This document shows positions 18,419-29,247 of a stretch of 64,000 nt of DNA, in pieces. The notes beneath the pieces are model-generated. The model was not told the DNA's origin and ran no database searches. It saw nothing but the letters and a program-made list of their open reading frames with translations. Where the stretch lies: assembly GCF_023208015.1 (NCBI RefSeq), contig NZ_CP051627.1, forward strand, positions 2,799,501 through 2,863,500, read 5' to 3'. This DNA comes from Thermobifida alba (GTDB taxonomy: Bacteria; Actinomycetota; Actinomycetes; Streptosporangiales; Streptosporangiaceae). Made by a program: the position numbers and the translations under genes. How positions within the stretch are numbered: the stretch's first letter is position 1; each line of letters starts with the position of its first letter.

Positions 18419-18764
18419 CGCCTTCGTGACTTCGGTTCGATGGTTACGGACCGTGCTGGGGCCCCGCCGGAATCCACGCGACCCGCAACGATTGTCGCGA
18501 CCCGCGACGGGAATCTCAACACGTCCTGTGCCGCCCGGGGACGCTCCGGCTCCCCTGCCCGACCGGCGGGACCCGGGCCCGTCCGGCCCGCGAAAGCGCG
18601 GTGTGCCGTCCCACTCACACGTATTCCTGTGGATTTTCCCAGTATTCTCTTATGCTTCTGTCAGAAGTTTCCCGGTGTCACCGGCTAGAGAGACGGCGCG
18701 CCGCTTCGTCGTCCGCCGCCCGGCTGCCCGGTACCCCGACCCCGCACGGTGTTTCGGAGACCTC

Positions 18765-19838
18765 TTGACTTCTGTGACCAACCGCCGGAGGGACACGGCG
18801 TCCGCGTCGGCCTCCCGGCACCGCGACTCCCGTCTGGACAATGCGAAGTTCCTGCTCATCGCCCTGGTGGTGATCGGCCACGCGATCGAACCCATCCGGG
18901 GGACCCCCGTGGTCGACGCGGTCTACATGTGGATCTACTCGTTCCACATGCCGGCCTTCATCCTCATCAGCGGCTATCTGTCCAAGTCGTTCGACGCGTC
19001 GCCGCGGCGCGTGGAGAAGCTGGTCCTCGGAGTCGCCGTCCCCTACCTGATCTTCTGGGGGCTGCACGTGCTGCTGGCCGTCCTGCTGGACCGGGGCGTT
19101 CCGGCCAGTCCGCTGGAGCCGGCGTGGACCCTGTGGTTCCTGGTGGCCCTGTTCGTCTGGCGGCTGAGCGTCCCGGTGTGGCAGCGGCTGCGCTGGCCGC
19201 TGGCCACGGCGGTGGGCGTCTCGCTGGCCACCGCCTTCGTGGAGCTGGAGAACGTCCTCGGCCTGGGACGGCTGCTGAGCCTGCTGCCGTTCTTCGTGCT
19301 CGGCCTGCTGCTGCGGCCCGAGCACCTCGACGTGCTGCGCCGCGGGTGGGTGCGTGCCCTGGCCGTGCTGACCGTCGCCGCCTCCGCGGTCGTCGCCGTG
19401 CCCGCGGCGCGGTACCTGGAGTTCGAGTGGTTCTTCTGGCGGTCCAGTCTGGTCGACCGCGACATCGACCCGCTCGGGGCGGGTCTGCTGCTGCGGCTCG
19501 GGTGCATGCTGGCGGCCCTGTCGCTGACCGCGGCCCTGCTCGCGCTGGTGCCCCGGGGCTCCGGCGCCGTCACCCGGCTGGGCGCCTACACGCTCTACGT
19601 CTACCTCGGGCACTCGCTGCTGCTGCGCGTCGCCGAGCACCTCGGCTGGTACGACCTGGCCGACGGGGTGCTCGGGCTGGCCGTCAACACCGCCCTGGGG
19701 CTGGCCCTGGTCTTCTTCCTGTGCCTGCCGTGGGTCCGGGCGGTGCTGCGTCCGCTGGTCGAACCGGACGCGTCCTGGGTGCTGCGGTCCGCGCGGCCGG
19801 GGGAGGCGCGCTCCGGCGCACAGCGCGCCGGCTCCTGA
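18765..19838 (+). CDS. Acyltransferase 3 family membrane protein
   Basis: About 357 residues with some ten hydrophobic segments. The N-terminus RLDNAKFLLIALVVIGHAIEP matches the acyltransferase-3 signature in which a conserved His in the first helix region acts in O-acyl transfer; SFHMPAFILISGYLSK is the second family motif. Members O-acetylate or O-acylate surface glycans and lipids at the membrane. TTG 18765 is the best start, five bases after CGGAG. The gene converges on the CDP-alcohol phosphotransferase gene, so both may modify envelope components, but this is not evidence of a shared pathway. Confidence 0.82.
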   Translation: MTSVTNRRRDTASASASRHRDSRLDNAKFLLIALVVIGHAIEPIRGTPVVDAVYMWIYSFHMPAFILISGYLSKSFDASPRRVEKLVLGVAVPYLIFWGLHVLLAVLLDRGVPASPLEPAWTLWFLVALFVWRLSVPVWQRLRWPLATAVGVSLATAFVELENVLGLGRLLSLLPFFVLGLLLRPEHLDVLRRGWVRALAVLTVAASAVVAVPAARYLEFEWFFWRSSLVDRDIDPLGAGLLLRLGCMLAALSLTAALLALVPRGSGAVTRLGAYTLYVYLGHSLLLRVAEHLGWYDLADGVLGLAVNTALGLALVFFLCLPWVRAVLRPLVEPDASWVLRSARPGEARSGAQRAGS

Positions 19839-19840
19839 GC

Positions 19841-19869
19841 CCCGGGGGACCGTCGTCGGCTTCCCCGGG
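19841..19869. terminator. Possible bidirectional terminator
   Basis: CCCGGGG (19841-19847) can pair with CCCCGGG (19863-19869) between convergent genes. The stem is only seven pairs, so support is moderate. Confidence 0.45.
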
Positions 19870-19885
19870 CCGCGGGCTCCGGCGG

Positions 19886-20797
19886 TCAGTCGACGGCGGT
19901 CAGCTCCCGCATCCTCGCCTCGAAGGCCCGGGTGTCCAGCCACAGCTTGACCACCAGGACGGTCTCGAAGAGCATCAGCGCGACGCTGGCGAAGACCGCG
20001 ACCGGGACGATGAGGCTGGGCCAGGGGGTGAACAGCGAGACGACCGCGGTGAGCGGCGCCAGCACGCAGACGAACATCTCGAACTCGATCCCGCTGAACA
20101 GGTGCGGGCGGACCCGGTGGCGCAGCAGCGCGTCCCGCACCCTCTGGTAGCCGCGGAACCTGGTGAACACGCTCTCCACGGAGACCGCGGCAGCCACCTC
20201 TCCGCTGTCCCGCTGTTCGGGCTGCACCGCCTCCTCGGTCTCGGTGCTCTCCGGGTCCTCCACGACCGGTTCGCTCCGCCGCCCCAGCAGCGCCTCGCCC
20301 AGCTGCCGCCGCATGCTGCGCCGGGTCTTGGCCATCTGCGGGCCGTTGAGGTAGCGCAGCAGGTCGAAGAAGGTGAGCAGCGGCGCCAGCAGCAGGTAGC
20401 CGATCTCGCCGGTGTACACCCACTGGCCCAGGAGCAGGGCCATCATGCAGGCGAAGAAGCGGATGCGGTCGAAGACGAAGTCGACCCAGGCCCCGAACAC
20501 CGAGCCGGTGCCCTTGAGCCGCGCGATCTTGCCGTCCATGCAGTCGAGCACGAAGCTGAGGTGGAACAGCAGTGCCCCGGCCACCAGCCACGGCCAGCTC
20601 CCCTGGGTGAAGCAGGCCGCCGAGGCCAGGCCGAGCACCCCCGCTCCGAGGGTGAGCTGGTTGGGGGTGATCGAGGTGTGGTTGGCGGTCCAGACGACCA
20701 GCCGTCCGGCGAGCGGGTCCACCAGGAACACCGTCCACCAGGCGTCGCGCTTCTTGTAGGTGCGCTCCCGGACTTCGGCGAGCGTGAAGGCTGTCAT
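19886..20797 (-). CDS. CDP-alcohol phosphatidyltransferase family protein
   Basis: About 303 residues, integral membrane. The full CDP-alcohol phosphotransferase motif D-x2-DG-x2-AR-x8-G-x3-D-x3-D is visible as DCMDGKIARL...GAWVDFVFD, so the enzyme should displace CMP from a CDP-alcohol. The acceptor cannot be told from sequence (glycerol-P, inositol-P or another polyol). A soluble insert of about 70 residues rich in Glu (PVVEDPESTETEEAVQPEQ) separates the catalytic part from the last helices, which is unusual for small family members. ATG 20797 is chosen because it opens the conserved region; an in-frame GTG at 20866 is an alternative. Confidence 0.85.
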   Translation of the reverse strand: MTAFTLAEVRERTYKKRDAWWTVFLVDPLAGRLVVWTANHTSITPNQLTLGAGVLGLASAACFTQGSWPWLVAGALLFHLSFVLDCMDGKIARLKGTGSVFGAWVDFVFDRIRFFACMMALLLGQWVYTGEIGYLLLAPLLTFFDLLRYLNGPQMAKTRRSMRRQLGEALLGRRSEPVVEDPESTETEEAVQPEQRDSGEVAAAVSVESVFTRFRGYQRVRDALLRHRVRPHLFSGIEFEMFVCVLAPLTAVVSLFTPWPSLIVPVAVFASVALMLFETVLVVKLWLDTRAFEARMRELTAVD

Positions 20798-20953
20798 GGT
20801 CTCGTGCTGCTCCTGTGCGGGGTCGGTCCTCTGCACCGCGGGGAACGCCTCCGCCGCGGCGGCCACGGGGACACAAACCTCCCCGAGAGGAAGGGTGAAA
20901 CGGGAGAGCCGGCGGTCACCGCACTGCCCGGGGCGGCGGTTGGCGAACCATAA

Positions 20954-22471
<1,518 letters not shown>

Positions 22472-22477
22472 CCGGCG

Positions 22478-22524
22478 GTGACGCGGCGCGCCTTCCGGGG
22501 CGCCTCGGGGGCGCGCCACGTCAC
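22478..22524 (+). terminator. Hairpin terminator after guaB1
   Basis: Arms GTGACG-c-GGCGCGCC and GGCGCGCC-a-CGTCAC (14 of 15 pairs) with a 17-base loop, starting seven bases after the stop. Confidence 0.7.
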
Positions 22525-22657
22525 CACCAACAATCCGACAAACTGCACTTTCATCACAATCGTTACGTTTTTCCCAAGGTGCAACCGGTTCCGCCTACCC
22601 TCCCTCTAAGGCATCAGGGAGTCAGGACCGAGAGCGGTATCAAGGGACGGGATCTCA

Positions 22658-24493
22658 TTGGTCTACCAGGCACCACCGGCACCTCCGAAGCGGCAGCGTC
22701 GGCTTCTGCCCCTCCTCATCGTCGCGGTCGTCGCGGTCGTCGTCATCGCCCTGGTCCGGTGGGTGTCCACCGGCGCGAACCTGCCCTCGCTGGCCCTGTT
22801 CGGCTGCTCCGACGACGCCGTCACCCTGACGGTGGCCGCCTCCCCCGAGAAGGCCGGGGTGATGCGGCAGCTCGCCGAGGACTACAGCGGCACCCGGATC
22901 GACGAGGGCTGCGTGGAGGTCTCGGTCGTCGAGCAGTCCTCCGGCGAGACCCTGGAGGCGCTGGACTCCGGCGAGTGGGACGAGCAGCGGTACGGTCCGC
23001 GGCCCGACGTGTGGTCGCCGGCCAGTTCCGGGTGGGTGCAGATCGCCCGGCAGCGCACGGCCGAGCAGGACCGCGCGTCGCTGATCCCGGACCAGACCCC
23101 CTCCATCGCCAACTCCCCCCTGGTCATCGCCATGCCGCGGCCGATGGCCGAGGCCCTCGGCTGGCCCGAGGAGGACCTGGGCTGGGCGGACCTGCACGAC
23201 CTCGCCGACAGCGCGGACGGCTGGGGCTCCGTCGGCCACCCCGAGTGGGGCGAGTTCCGCATGGGCAAGACCAACCCCAACTACTCCACGTCCGGGCTCA
23301 ACGCCACCATCGGCACCTACTTCGCGGGCACCGGGCTGGCCTCCGACCTGACCGTCGAGGACATCAACTCCAGCCGGACCCGCGCCTTCGTCAGCGCCGT
23401 GGAGCGCTCCATCGTGCACTACGGCGACATCACCATGACGTTCCTGGCCAACCTGCAGCGCGCCGACGCCGAGGGGCAGGGGCTCACCTACGTCTCCGCG
23501 GTGGCGGTGGAGGAGATGTCGGTGGTGCACTACAACCAGGGCAACCCCACCGGCGACCCGGAGAGCGCGGAGGGGGCCGAACTGCCGAACGTGCCGCTCG
23601 TCGCGGTCTACCCCGAGGAGGGGACCCTCATGTCGGACCACCCCTACGTGGTCCTGGACTGGGCCGACGAGCCCCGCCGCGCCGCCGCCGCGGACTTCCT
23701 GGAGTACCTGCTCGGCGACGAGGCCCAGCAGCTGTTCCTGGACAACGCGTTCCGCGGCCACGACGGGGCCACGGGAGAGCTGCTGCGCGAGGACAACGGA
23801 GTGCTCCCCGCGAAGCCCGCCGAGCTTCCGCTGCCGTCGGCGACCGTGCTCGACGCGATGCTGGAGAACTGGGCGGAGCTGCGCAAACCCGCCAACGTGC
23901 TGCTGGTCATCGACACCTCCGGGTCGATGCAGGAGGCCGTCCCCGGCACCGGGACCACCCGGTTGGAACTGGCCAAGGACGCCGCCATCACCTCGATCGA
24001 CGAGTTCTCCGACAGCGACCACGTGGGCCTGTGGATGTTCAGCACCGACCTGGAGGCCAACGGGCAGGACTGGCGGGAGCTGGTCCCCCTCGGTCCGCTC
24101 GGCGAGCCCGCCGACGGCGGTTCCCGGCGGGACCAGATCGTCGAACGCATCGCGAACCTGCCGCCGGGCGGCGGGACCGGACTGCACGACACCGTGCTGG
24201 CCGCGCACACCCTGGTCGCGGAGAACAGCCGGTCCGACGCCATCAACGCGGTGGTGTTCCTCACCGACGGCAGGAACGAGGACCTCAACGGCATCGGCCT
24301 GGAGGAACTGCTCGACCGGATCACCCCGGAGTCCGGACAGCAGGGGGTGCGGGTCTTCACCATCAGCTACGGCGAGGAGGCCGACCTCGACACGATGACG
24401 CGGATCGCCGAGGCCACCGACGCGGCGGCCTACGACTCCTCCGACCCGGAGAGCATCGGCGAGGTGTTCGAGGCCGTCATCTCCAACTTCTGA
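22658..24493 (+). CDS. Membrane-anchored solute-binding/von Willebrand factor A fusion protein
   Basis: A 611-residue extracytoplasmic protein. Residues 15-35 are an N-terminal transmembrane anchor. Residues 55-400 resemble a type-2 periplasmic binding domain (LTVAASPEKAGVMRQLAEDY; VWSPASSGWVQIARQ; LEYLLGDEAQQLFLDNAFR). Residues 410-605 are a VWA domain with a full MIDAS: DTSGSM, a Thr in the GGGTGLHD loop and LTDGRNED. MIDAS domains bind ligands through a divalent cation. The combination suggests a surface-exposed ligand-sensing or adhesion protein; no ABC permease is nearby. TTG 22658 is six bases after AGGGACGGG. Two small membrane genes follow in the same direction (gaps 30 and 42 bases). 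Confidence 0.85.
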   Translation: MVYQAPPAPPKRQRRLLPLLIVAVVAVVVIALVRWVSTGANLPSLALFGCSDDAVTLTVAASPEKAGVMRQLAEDYSGTRIDEGCVEVSVVEQSSGETLEALDSGEWDEQRYGPRPDVWSPASSGWVQIARQRTAEQDRASLIPDQTPSIANSPLVIAMPRPMAEALGWPEEDLGWADLHDLADSADGWGSVGHPEWGEFRMGKTNPNYSTSGLNATIGTYFAGTGLASDLTVEDINSSRTRAFVSAVERSIVHYGDITMTFLANLQRADAEGQGLTYVSAVAVEEMSVVHYNQGNPTGDPESAEGAELPNVPLVAVYPEEGTLMSDHPYVVLDWADEPRRAAAADFLEYLLGDEAQQLFLDNAFRGHDGATGELLREDNGVLPAKPAELPLPSATVLDAMLENWAELRKPANVLLVIDTSGSMQEAVPGTGTTRLELAKDAAITSIDEFSDSDHVGLWMFSTDLEANGQDWRELVPLGPLGEPADGGSRRDQIVERIANLPPGGGTGLHDTVLAAHTLVAENSRSDAINAVVFLTDGRNEDLNGIGLEELLDRITPESGQQGVRVFTISYGEEADLDTMTRIAEATDAAAYDSSDPESIGEVFEAVISNF

Positions 24494-24523
24494 CGGCCGA
24501 GGAGCGGAGGAGGGGAGGAAGCG

Positions 24524-25192
24524 GTGCACCTGCGGAGGTTCGCCAACCCGTGGTGGCTGCTGTGCGGCGCCGTCGCGGGCGGACTGGCCTGGGCGGTGAC
24601 GCTGCCCGTCTGGGCGGCGGCGGTGATCGGCGTGATCATCTGGCTGACCGCGGTCCTGGTGTTCGGCTTCCTGTTCCCCTCCCCCGCCCCCGCACCGGAA
24701 CCGCCCGCCTCCCCCGCGGCGGCGGACCCCGACGCCGAGTGCGCCCGCCGCGCGCACGCGGCCGCGGCCTCCTTCGCGGAACTGGCCGCCCCGCTGGCGG
24801 ACGGCCCGCTGGGCGAACGGGTCCGCCAGATGGTCTGGCGGACCGCCGAGATCGCCGCCTCCATCGACCACCTCGCCCGCCGCGCGCACGCACTGGCCGC
24901 CCTGGCGCACGCGCCGACCCCCGACCCGTACTCCCGGGACCGCGCACGGTACGTCGAGGGCCGCCACGCCGAGGTCCGCCGCCGCATGCACGCGGCGACC
25001 GGCGACCTGGAGGCCGCGGTCCCGCGCCTCCTCCAGGCCGCGCCGTCGCCCGCCGCACCCGACGCGGCGGCCCTGGAACGACTCGCCGCGGACCTGGAGA
25101 ACATCGGCTACGGCGTGGACATCGGCGAAGGCATCGTCGACGAGATCCTGGGTCCGGAGCCTCCCCCTGCCCCGGGAGCCCCTCCGCGCTGA
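24524..25192 (+). CDS. Membrane protein of unknown function, helical cytoplasmic tail
   Basis: A 222-residue protein with two adjacent transmembrane helices (WWLLCGAVAGGLAWAVTLPVWAAAVIGVIIWLTAVLVFGFLF, residues 10-52), a proline-rich linker and a charged Ala-rich helical domain to the end. No family motif is recognised. The GTG start lies after GAGGGGAGGAAGC, a good ribosome binding site. It follows the VWA fusion gene by 30 bases and probably belongs to the same operon, so it may be a partner or chaperone of that protein at the membrane. Confidence 0.75.
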   Translation: MHLRRFANPWWLLCGAVAGGLAWAVTLPVWAAAVIGVIIWLTAVLVFGFLFPSPAPAPEPPASPAAADPDAECARRAHAAAASFAELAAPLADGPLGERVRQMVWRTAEIAASIDHLARRAHALAALAHAPTPDPYSRDRARYVEGRHAEVRRRMHAATGDLEAAVPRLLQAAPSPAAPDAAALERLAADLENIGYGVDIGEGIVDEILGPEPPPAPGAPPR

Positions 25193-25234
25193 CGGACCCC
25201 GAACCACCGGCCCCCGACCCTTCCGGAACGACTC

Positions 25235-25630
25235 ATGGAGTTGTACTATCCCCTCCTCCCGATCGGGATCGGCCTGCTGTCCCTGACGTGGCTGGTGCGC
25301 GACGTCGTCGCCGCGTGGCTGCTGAGCCGCCGGGGCGAACGGGCCGAGGGCAGGATCGTCGGCTACGCGGAGACCAGCAGCACCGCCAGGATGGTCGTGC
25401 GGTTCCGCACCGAGGAGGGCGAGGAGGTGCTCGCCCTCCACGACAACTCCTCCTGGTCGGCCGCCCGGTACGGCGACCCGGTCACCGTCTGCTACGACCC
25501 GGACGAACCGCAGCGCGCCCGCATCGTCGCCGCACCGTGGCTGACCCTGTGGTCGCGCGTGCTCTTCCTGGGGCTGGCGTCGGGCATTCTCCTCATCGGC
25601 TGCCTGCTGGGGTTCTTCGCCTGGAGCTGA
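25235..25630 (+). CDS. DUF3592 domain membrane protein
   Basis: A 131-residue protein with one transmembrane helix at each end and an extracellular beta-rich middle. The pattern GRIVGYAETSSTARMVVRFRTEEGEEV...YGDPVTVCYDPDEPQRARIV is the usual DUF3592 signature. Function of the family is unknown. It is the third gene downstream of the VWA fusion and the last of that group; no clear hairpin follows. Confidence 0.8.
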   Translation: MELYYPLLPIGIGLLSLTWLVRDVVAAWLLSRRGERAEGRIVGYAETSSTARMVVRFRTEEGEEVLALHDNSSWSAARYGDPVTVCYDPDEPQRARIVAAPWLTLWSRVLFLGLASGILLIGCLLGFFAWS

Positions 25631-25906
25631 CCGGAGATGCGCTCTGACCAGCGCCGCGACCACGGATTTGTCTCTTCTACCGCTTACGCCACACTTCAGA
25701 TCGGTCTGAAATGATCTGCGTGGCGTTGGACACGGTACGATCCTTGCTGGTTTCCTTACCCTTTGACCGCTTACGTGCTTCAGCACACCCCGTCGCCCCC
25801 ATTCTCGCACGGGGGGCAGACCCGGCTCCGGCCGTCATTGTCGTCACAGTGTCCGTCGGACCCTCCCCGCGTGTGCTCGGCGACCCCCCGGTCCTCTAGG
25901 AGAGCA
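25631..25906. promoter_or_regulatory. Control region of the conservon
   Basis: A 276-base gap before cvnA. It contains an inverted repeat TTCAGA-TCGG-TCTGAA at 25695-25710 and a 10-base direct repeat ACCGCTTACG at 25679-25688 and 25766-25775, both copies followed within a few bases by CTTCAG. A strong ribosome binding site (AGGAG) precedes the cvnA GTG. The sequences are candidate operators; no known motif was matched. Confidence 0.5.
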
Positions 25907-28420
25907 GTGCAGGCAGCCAAGAAAAAGCGGAATCCGTCGATCAGGACCCGCCTCCGCAGAATCGTCCTCGCCCCGACGGCGGCGCTGATCGTCCTCTGGT
26001 TGATCGGCACCGTCTACCTGTCCTACGACGCGGTCATCCGGTACTCCTACGCCAACTCCACCGAGCGCCTGTTGCTCCCCTCCGCCCTGGCGCTGACCGC
26101 GGTCATGGACGAGCGTTCGGCGACCGCGGCCTACCTGGACCGCCCCCAGGAGACCCGGGAGACCCTCGCCGCCGTCCGCGCCGACGTCGACCAGCGCATG
26201 AGCGCCATCCTCGGCGACTTCCGCGAACTGTCCCCGCTCGCCCCCGAGCGGGTCCAGAAGCGCATCGCCCACCTGGACGAGCAGTTCGCCACGGTCGCCG
26301 ACGCCCGCGCCCGGGTGGACAACGGGCAGTGGGACCACGAGGAGGTCGAGGAGTACTACAACGGGCTGGTCATGGCCGGGGCCGACCTGTTCGACGAGCA
26401 GTCCCGCACCGTTCCCGCCGCGGACCTCGTCGGCCCGTCGATCAGCGCCACCTACATGTTCCGTGTCGTGGACCTGCTCGCCCAGGCCGACGCGAAACTG
26501 TCCCACGGCTTCGCCACCGACGAGTTCTCCATGGACGACCAGCACGCCTTCGTCGACCGGATCGGCGCCTACCGGGGCATGCTCGACGCGGTCGACGACT
26601 ACCTCGGCCCCGAGCAGAAGAACATGCTGGACTCGCTGCGGGGCAACGAGGAGTACCTCCGGATGGAGGAGCTCATCCACGAGATCGCCGACCGGATGAT
26701 CGACACCGCGTTCGACCCCTACACCGGCCAGGAGGTGGAGGACCTGAGCATGCCGGTGGACGAGGAGGAGTGGCGGGCCGCGTACCTGCCGGTCAAGGAC
26801 TCCCTCACCGAGATCGGCGCCAGCCAGGCGACCCTGGCCGCGGATCTGCAGGCGGACGCCGCCAACTGGTCCATCCTGACCGCGGTCCTGGGCTCGCTCA
26901 GCGTGGCCGGGGTCACCGTGCTGGTCCTGCTGTTCTCGACCCGCTCGTCTCAGCAGCTGGTCGACCGGCTGCTGCGGCTGCGCGACCAGACCCAGGAACT
27001 GGCCGACAAGCGCCTGCCCGACCTGGTGGAGCGGCTGAAGAGCAACGAACCGGTCGACGTCGCGGCCGAGGTCCTGCCGCTGAGCGACGCCGACGACGAG
27101 ATCGGCCAGGTGAGCCGCTCCTTCAACGCCGCGCAGCGCACCGCGGTGGAGGCCGCGGTGCAGCAGGCGCAGCTGCGCCAGGGCATCAACCGGGTGTTCC
27201 TCAACATCGCGCACCGCAGCCAGACCCTGGTCCACCGCCAGCTGCGGCTGCTGGACAAACTGGAGCGCGAGCAGGAGGACCCCGACCAGCTGACCGACCT
27301 GTTCAAGCTGGACCACCTCGCCACCCGCGCCCGCCGCAACGCCGAGAACCTGCTCATCCTGGGCGGCCAGAACCCCGGCCGCACCTGGCACCACCCGCTG
27401 CCGCTGATCGACGTGCTGCGCGGCGCCATCTCGGAGTCCGGTGACTACTCCCGGGTCAAGCGGCAGCGGATCGCCCCCGTCTCGGTGCAGGGCGGCGCGG
27501 TCGCCGACGTCATCCACCTCATCGCCGAGCTGGTCGACAACGCGACCACGTTCTCCCCGCCGCACACCAGGGTCCACCTGCGCGGCGACCGGGTGCCCAA
27601 CGGGGTGACGATCGAGATCGAGGACCGCGGCCTGGGCATGAAGGAGGACGAGCTCGACGCGGCCAACGAGATGCTGGCCAACCCGCCCGAGTTCGACGTC
27701 ATGCGGTTGAACGAGAAGACGAGGCTGGGGCTGTTCGTGGTCTCGCACCTGGCGCGCCGCCACAACATCAAGGTGCAGCTGCGCACCTCGCCCTACGGCG
27801 GCGTGCTGGCCATCGTGCTGCTGCCCCCGGCCCTGATCGTCGATCCGCCGACCACCCCGGCCGCGCTCGGCACGGTCGACTCCGGCGACGAGGAGCCGGA
27901 GGACCGCCCCCTTCCCCCGCGCGACGTGCACGCCCCGGCCGAGAGCGCCGAGTCCGAGGACTCCTCGCCGCCCAGCGGCCCCCAGCCGGTGCTCTCCCGC
28001 CCCAACGGCGACATGCTCATCGAGCCGCCCGCCTCCGCCGAACCGCCCGCTCCGCCGACGACCGGGCTGCCGCGGCGGGTCCCCGGGGTGAGCACGTTCC
28101 CCCAACTCTCCGACGGCGGCACGGCCAACGGCTCCTCCCGCCCCTCCGGCGAATCCGCCGCCGGGCAGCGCTTCGAGTCCGCCGCCACGGACGGCCGTCC
28201 CCCGCTGCCCCGCCGGGTCCCCCAGACGAACCTGGCCCCCCAGTTGTGTGATGACCCCATCCAGGAGACGGACTCCGCCCGGCAGACGGGACCGTCCGTC
28301 AACGATCCGGACCGTCCATCGCGCCTCCGGGAGACCCTGACCGCGTTCCAACAGGGCACCCGCAGGGGCCGCGAGGACGGCAGGAAGCGGCTGAACGACA
28401 CCCCGAAGGATGCACAGTGA
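25907..28420 (+). CDS. cvnA: CvnA-type sensor histidine kinase of a conservon
   Basis: An 837-residue membrane kinase of the nitrate/nitrite-sensor-like class found in actinobacterial conservons. A first transmembrane helix lies near residues 20-45 and a second near 325-350, flanking a helical extracellular sensor of about 280 residues. The HAMP-like linker is followed by RVFLNIAHRSQTLVHRQLRLLDKLE, where the His-box equivalent sits, and by an ATPase domain with ELVDNATTFSPP (N box) and IEDRGLGM (G1). The C-terminal 200 residues are a proline-rich disordered tail. In Streptomyces, CvnA-D form a membrane-associated complex likened to a eukaryotic G-protein receptor system. GTG 25907 follows AGGAG by four bases. 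The stop overlaps cvnB (GTGA). Confidence 0.9.
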   Translation: MQAAKKKRNPSIRTRLRRIVLAPTAALIVLWLIGTVYLSYDAVIRYSYANSTERLLLPSALALTAVMDERSATAAYLDRPQETRETLAAVRADVDQRMSAILGDFRELSPLAPERVQKRIAHLDEQFATVADARARVDNGQWDHEEVEEYYNGLVMAGADLFDEQSRTVPAADLVGPSISATYMFRVVDLLAQADAKLSHGFATDEFSMDDQHAFVDRIGAYRGMLDAVDDYLGPEQKNMLDSLRGNEEYLRMEELIHEIADRMIDTAFDPYTGQEVEDLSMPVDEEEWRAAYLPVKDSLTEIGASQATLAADLQADAANWSILTAVLGSLSVAGVTVLVLLFSTRSSQQLVDRLLRLRDQTQELADKRLPDLVERLKSNEPVDVAAEVLPLSDADDEIGQVSRSFNAAQRTAVEAAVQQAQLRQGINRVFLNIAHRSQTLVHRQLRLLDKLEREQEDPDQLTDLFKLDHLATRARRNAENLLILGGQNPGRTWHHPLPLIDVLRGAISESGDYSRVKRQRIAPVSVQGGAVADVIHLIAELVDNATTFSPPHTRVHLRGDRVPNGVTIEIEDRGLGMKEDELDAANEMLANPPEFDVMRLNEKTRLGLFVVSHLARRHNIKVQLRTSPYGGVLAIVLLPPALIVDPPTTPAALGTVDSGDEEPEDRPLPPRDVHAPAESAESEDSSPPSGPQPVLSRPNGDMLIEPPASAEPPAPPTTGLPRRVPGVSTFPQLSDGGTANGSSRPSGESAAGQRFESAATDGRPPLPRRVPQTNLAPQLCDDPIQETDSARQTGPSVNDPDRPSRLRETLTAFQQGTRRGREDGRKRLNDTPKDAQ

Positions 28421-28857
28421 CCGACAACGCACCCCGAGATCTGGACTGGCTGCTCGACGAACTGGTCGAACGTGCGGTCGGCGCCCAGCACGCGATCGTG
28501 CTGTCCTCCGACGGACTGCCCATCGGCAAGTCCCGGGAGATGAGCACCGAGGACGCCGAACACCTGGCCGCGATCGCCTCGGCCTTCCAGAGTCTCGCCC
28601 AGGGCACCGGACGCCAGTTCAGAGGCGGCCGGGTGTTGCAGACCGTGGTGGAGATGGAGCACGCCTACCTGTTCGTCACCGGTGCGGGCAGCGGCGCCTG
28701 CCTGGCGGTCCTCGCCGGTGAGGAGTCCGACGTGGGGCTCATCGCCTACGAGATGAACGTGCTGGTGGAGCAGGTGGGACGGTTCCTGGAGACCTCCCCC
28801 CGCAACAGCGACCAGTCGACGGCCAGCGGTCAGGCCTCCACGATCCCGACGCGATAG
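28417..28857 (+). CDS. cvnB: CvnB, roadblock/LC7 domain protein
   Basis: A 146-residue Roadblock/LC7 protein. The core LDWLLDELVERAVGAQHAIVLSSDGLPIGKS and the following strands are typical; proteins of this fold act as regulators (GAP-like or scaffolding) of small GTPases, here presumably CvnD. The GTG start overlaps the cvnA stop by four bases, giving translational coupling. The last 20 residues are polar and probably disordered. Confidence 0.92.
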   Translation: MTDNAPRDLDWLLDELVERAVGAQHAIVLSSDGLPIGKSREMSTEDAEHLAAIASAFQSLAQGTGRQFRGGRVLQTVVEMEHAYLFVTGAGSGACLAVLAGEESDVGLIAYEMNVLVEQVGRFLETSPRNSDQSTASGQASTIPTR

Positions 28858-28869
28858 CGGAGAGCAGCC

Positions 28870-29247
28870 ATGTCCGATCGGCACACGCCGGACGAGACTT
28901 CCGACGGTCCCGGCTCCCCGGTGAGGCCCTACGTGATGACGGAGGGCCGCGAGGGGGCGAACACGGTCCAACTGGACATGATCAGCGTGGTCATCGCGGT
29001 CCGCGGCGAGGTGGACGAACTGTCCCTGGAACCGGAGCAGCTCGCGATCCTCGACCTCTGCCACCGTCCGCTGTCGGTGGCCGAGGTGTCGGCCCGCCTG
29101 GACATCCCGGTGGCCGTGGTCAAAGTGCTGATGGGAGACCTGATCACGCGCGGCTACATGCTCGCCCGCGCCCCTTACACGATCCAGCACCCGGTGGTCG
29201 GCCGGGACGTCCTTCAGGCGGTACTCGATGGCATCCAACGACTCTGA
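28870..29247 (+). CDS. cvnC: CvnC, DUF742 protein
   Basis: A 125-residue DUF742 protein with a predicted winged-helix-like core (PEQLAILDLCHRPLSVAEVSARLDIPVAVVKVLMGDLITRGYM). The conserved RPYVMTEGR segment is near residue 19. It is the third component of the conservon; its biochemical role is unknown, and its helix-turn-helix-like part may serve protein contacts rather than DNA binding. It starts 12 bases after cvnB, and its end overlaps the cvnD start by 20 bases. Confidence 0.9.
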   Translation: MSDRHTPDETSDGPGSPVRPYVMTEGREGANTVQLDMISVVIAVRGEVDELSLEPEQLAILDLCHRPLSVAEVSARLDIPVAVVKVLMGDLITRGYMLARAPYTIQHPVVGRDVLQAVLDGIQRL

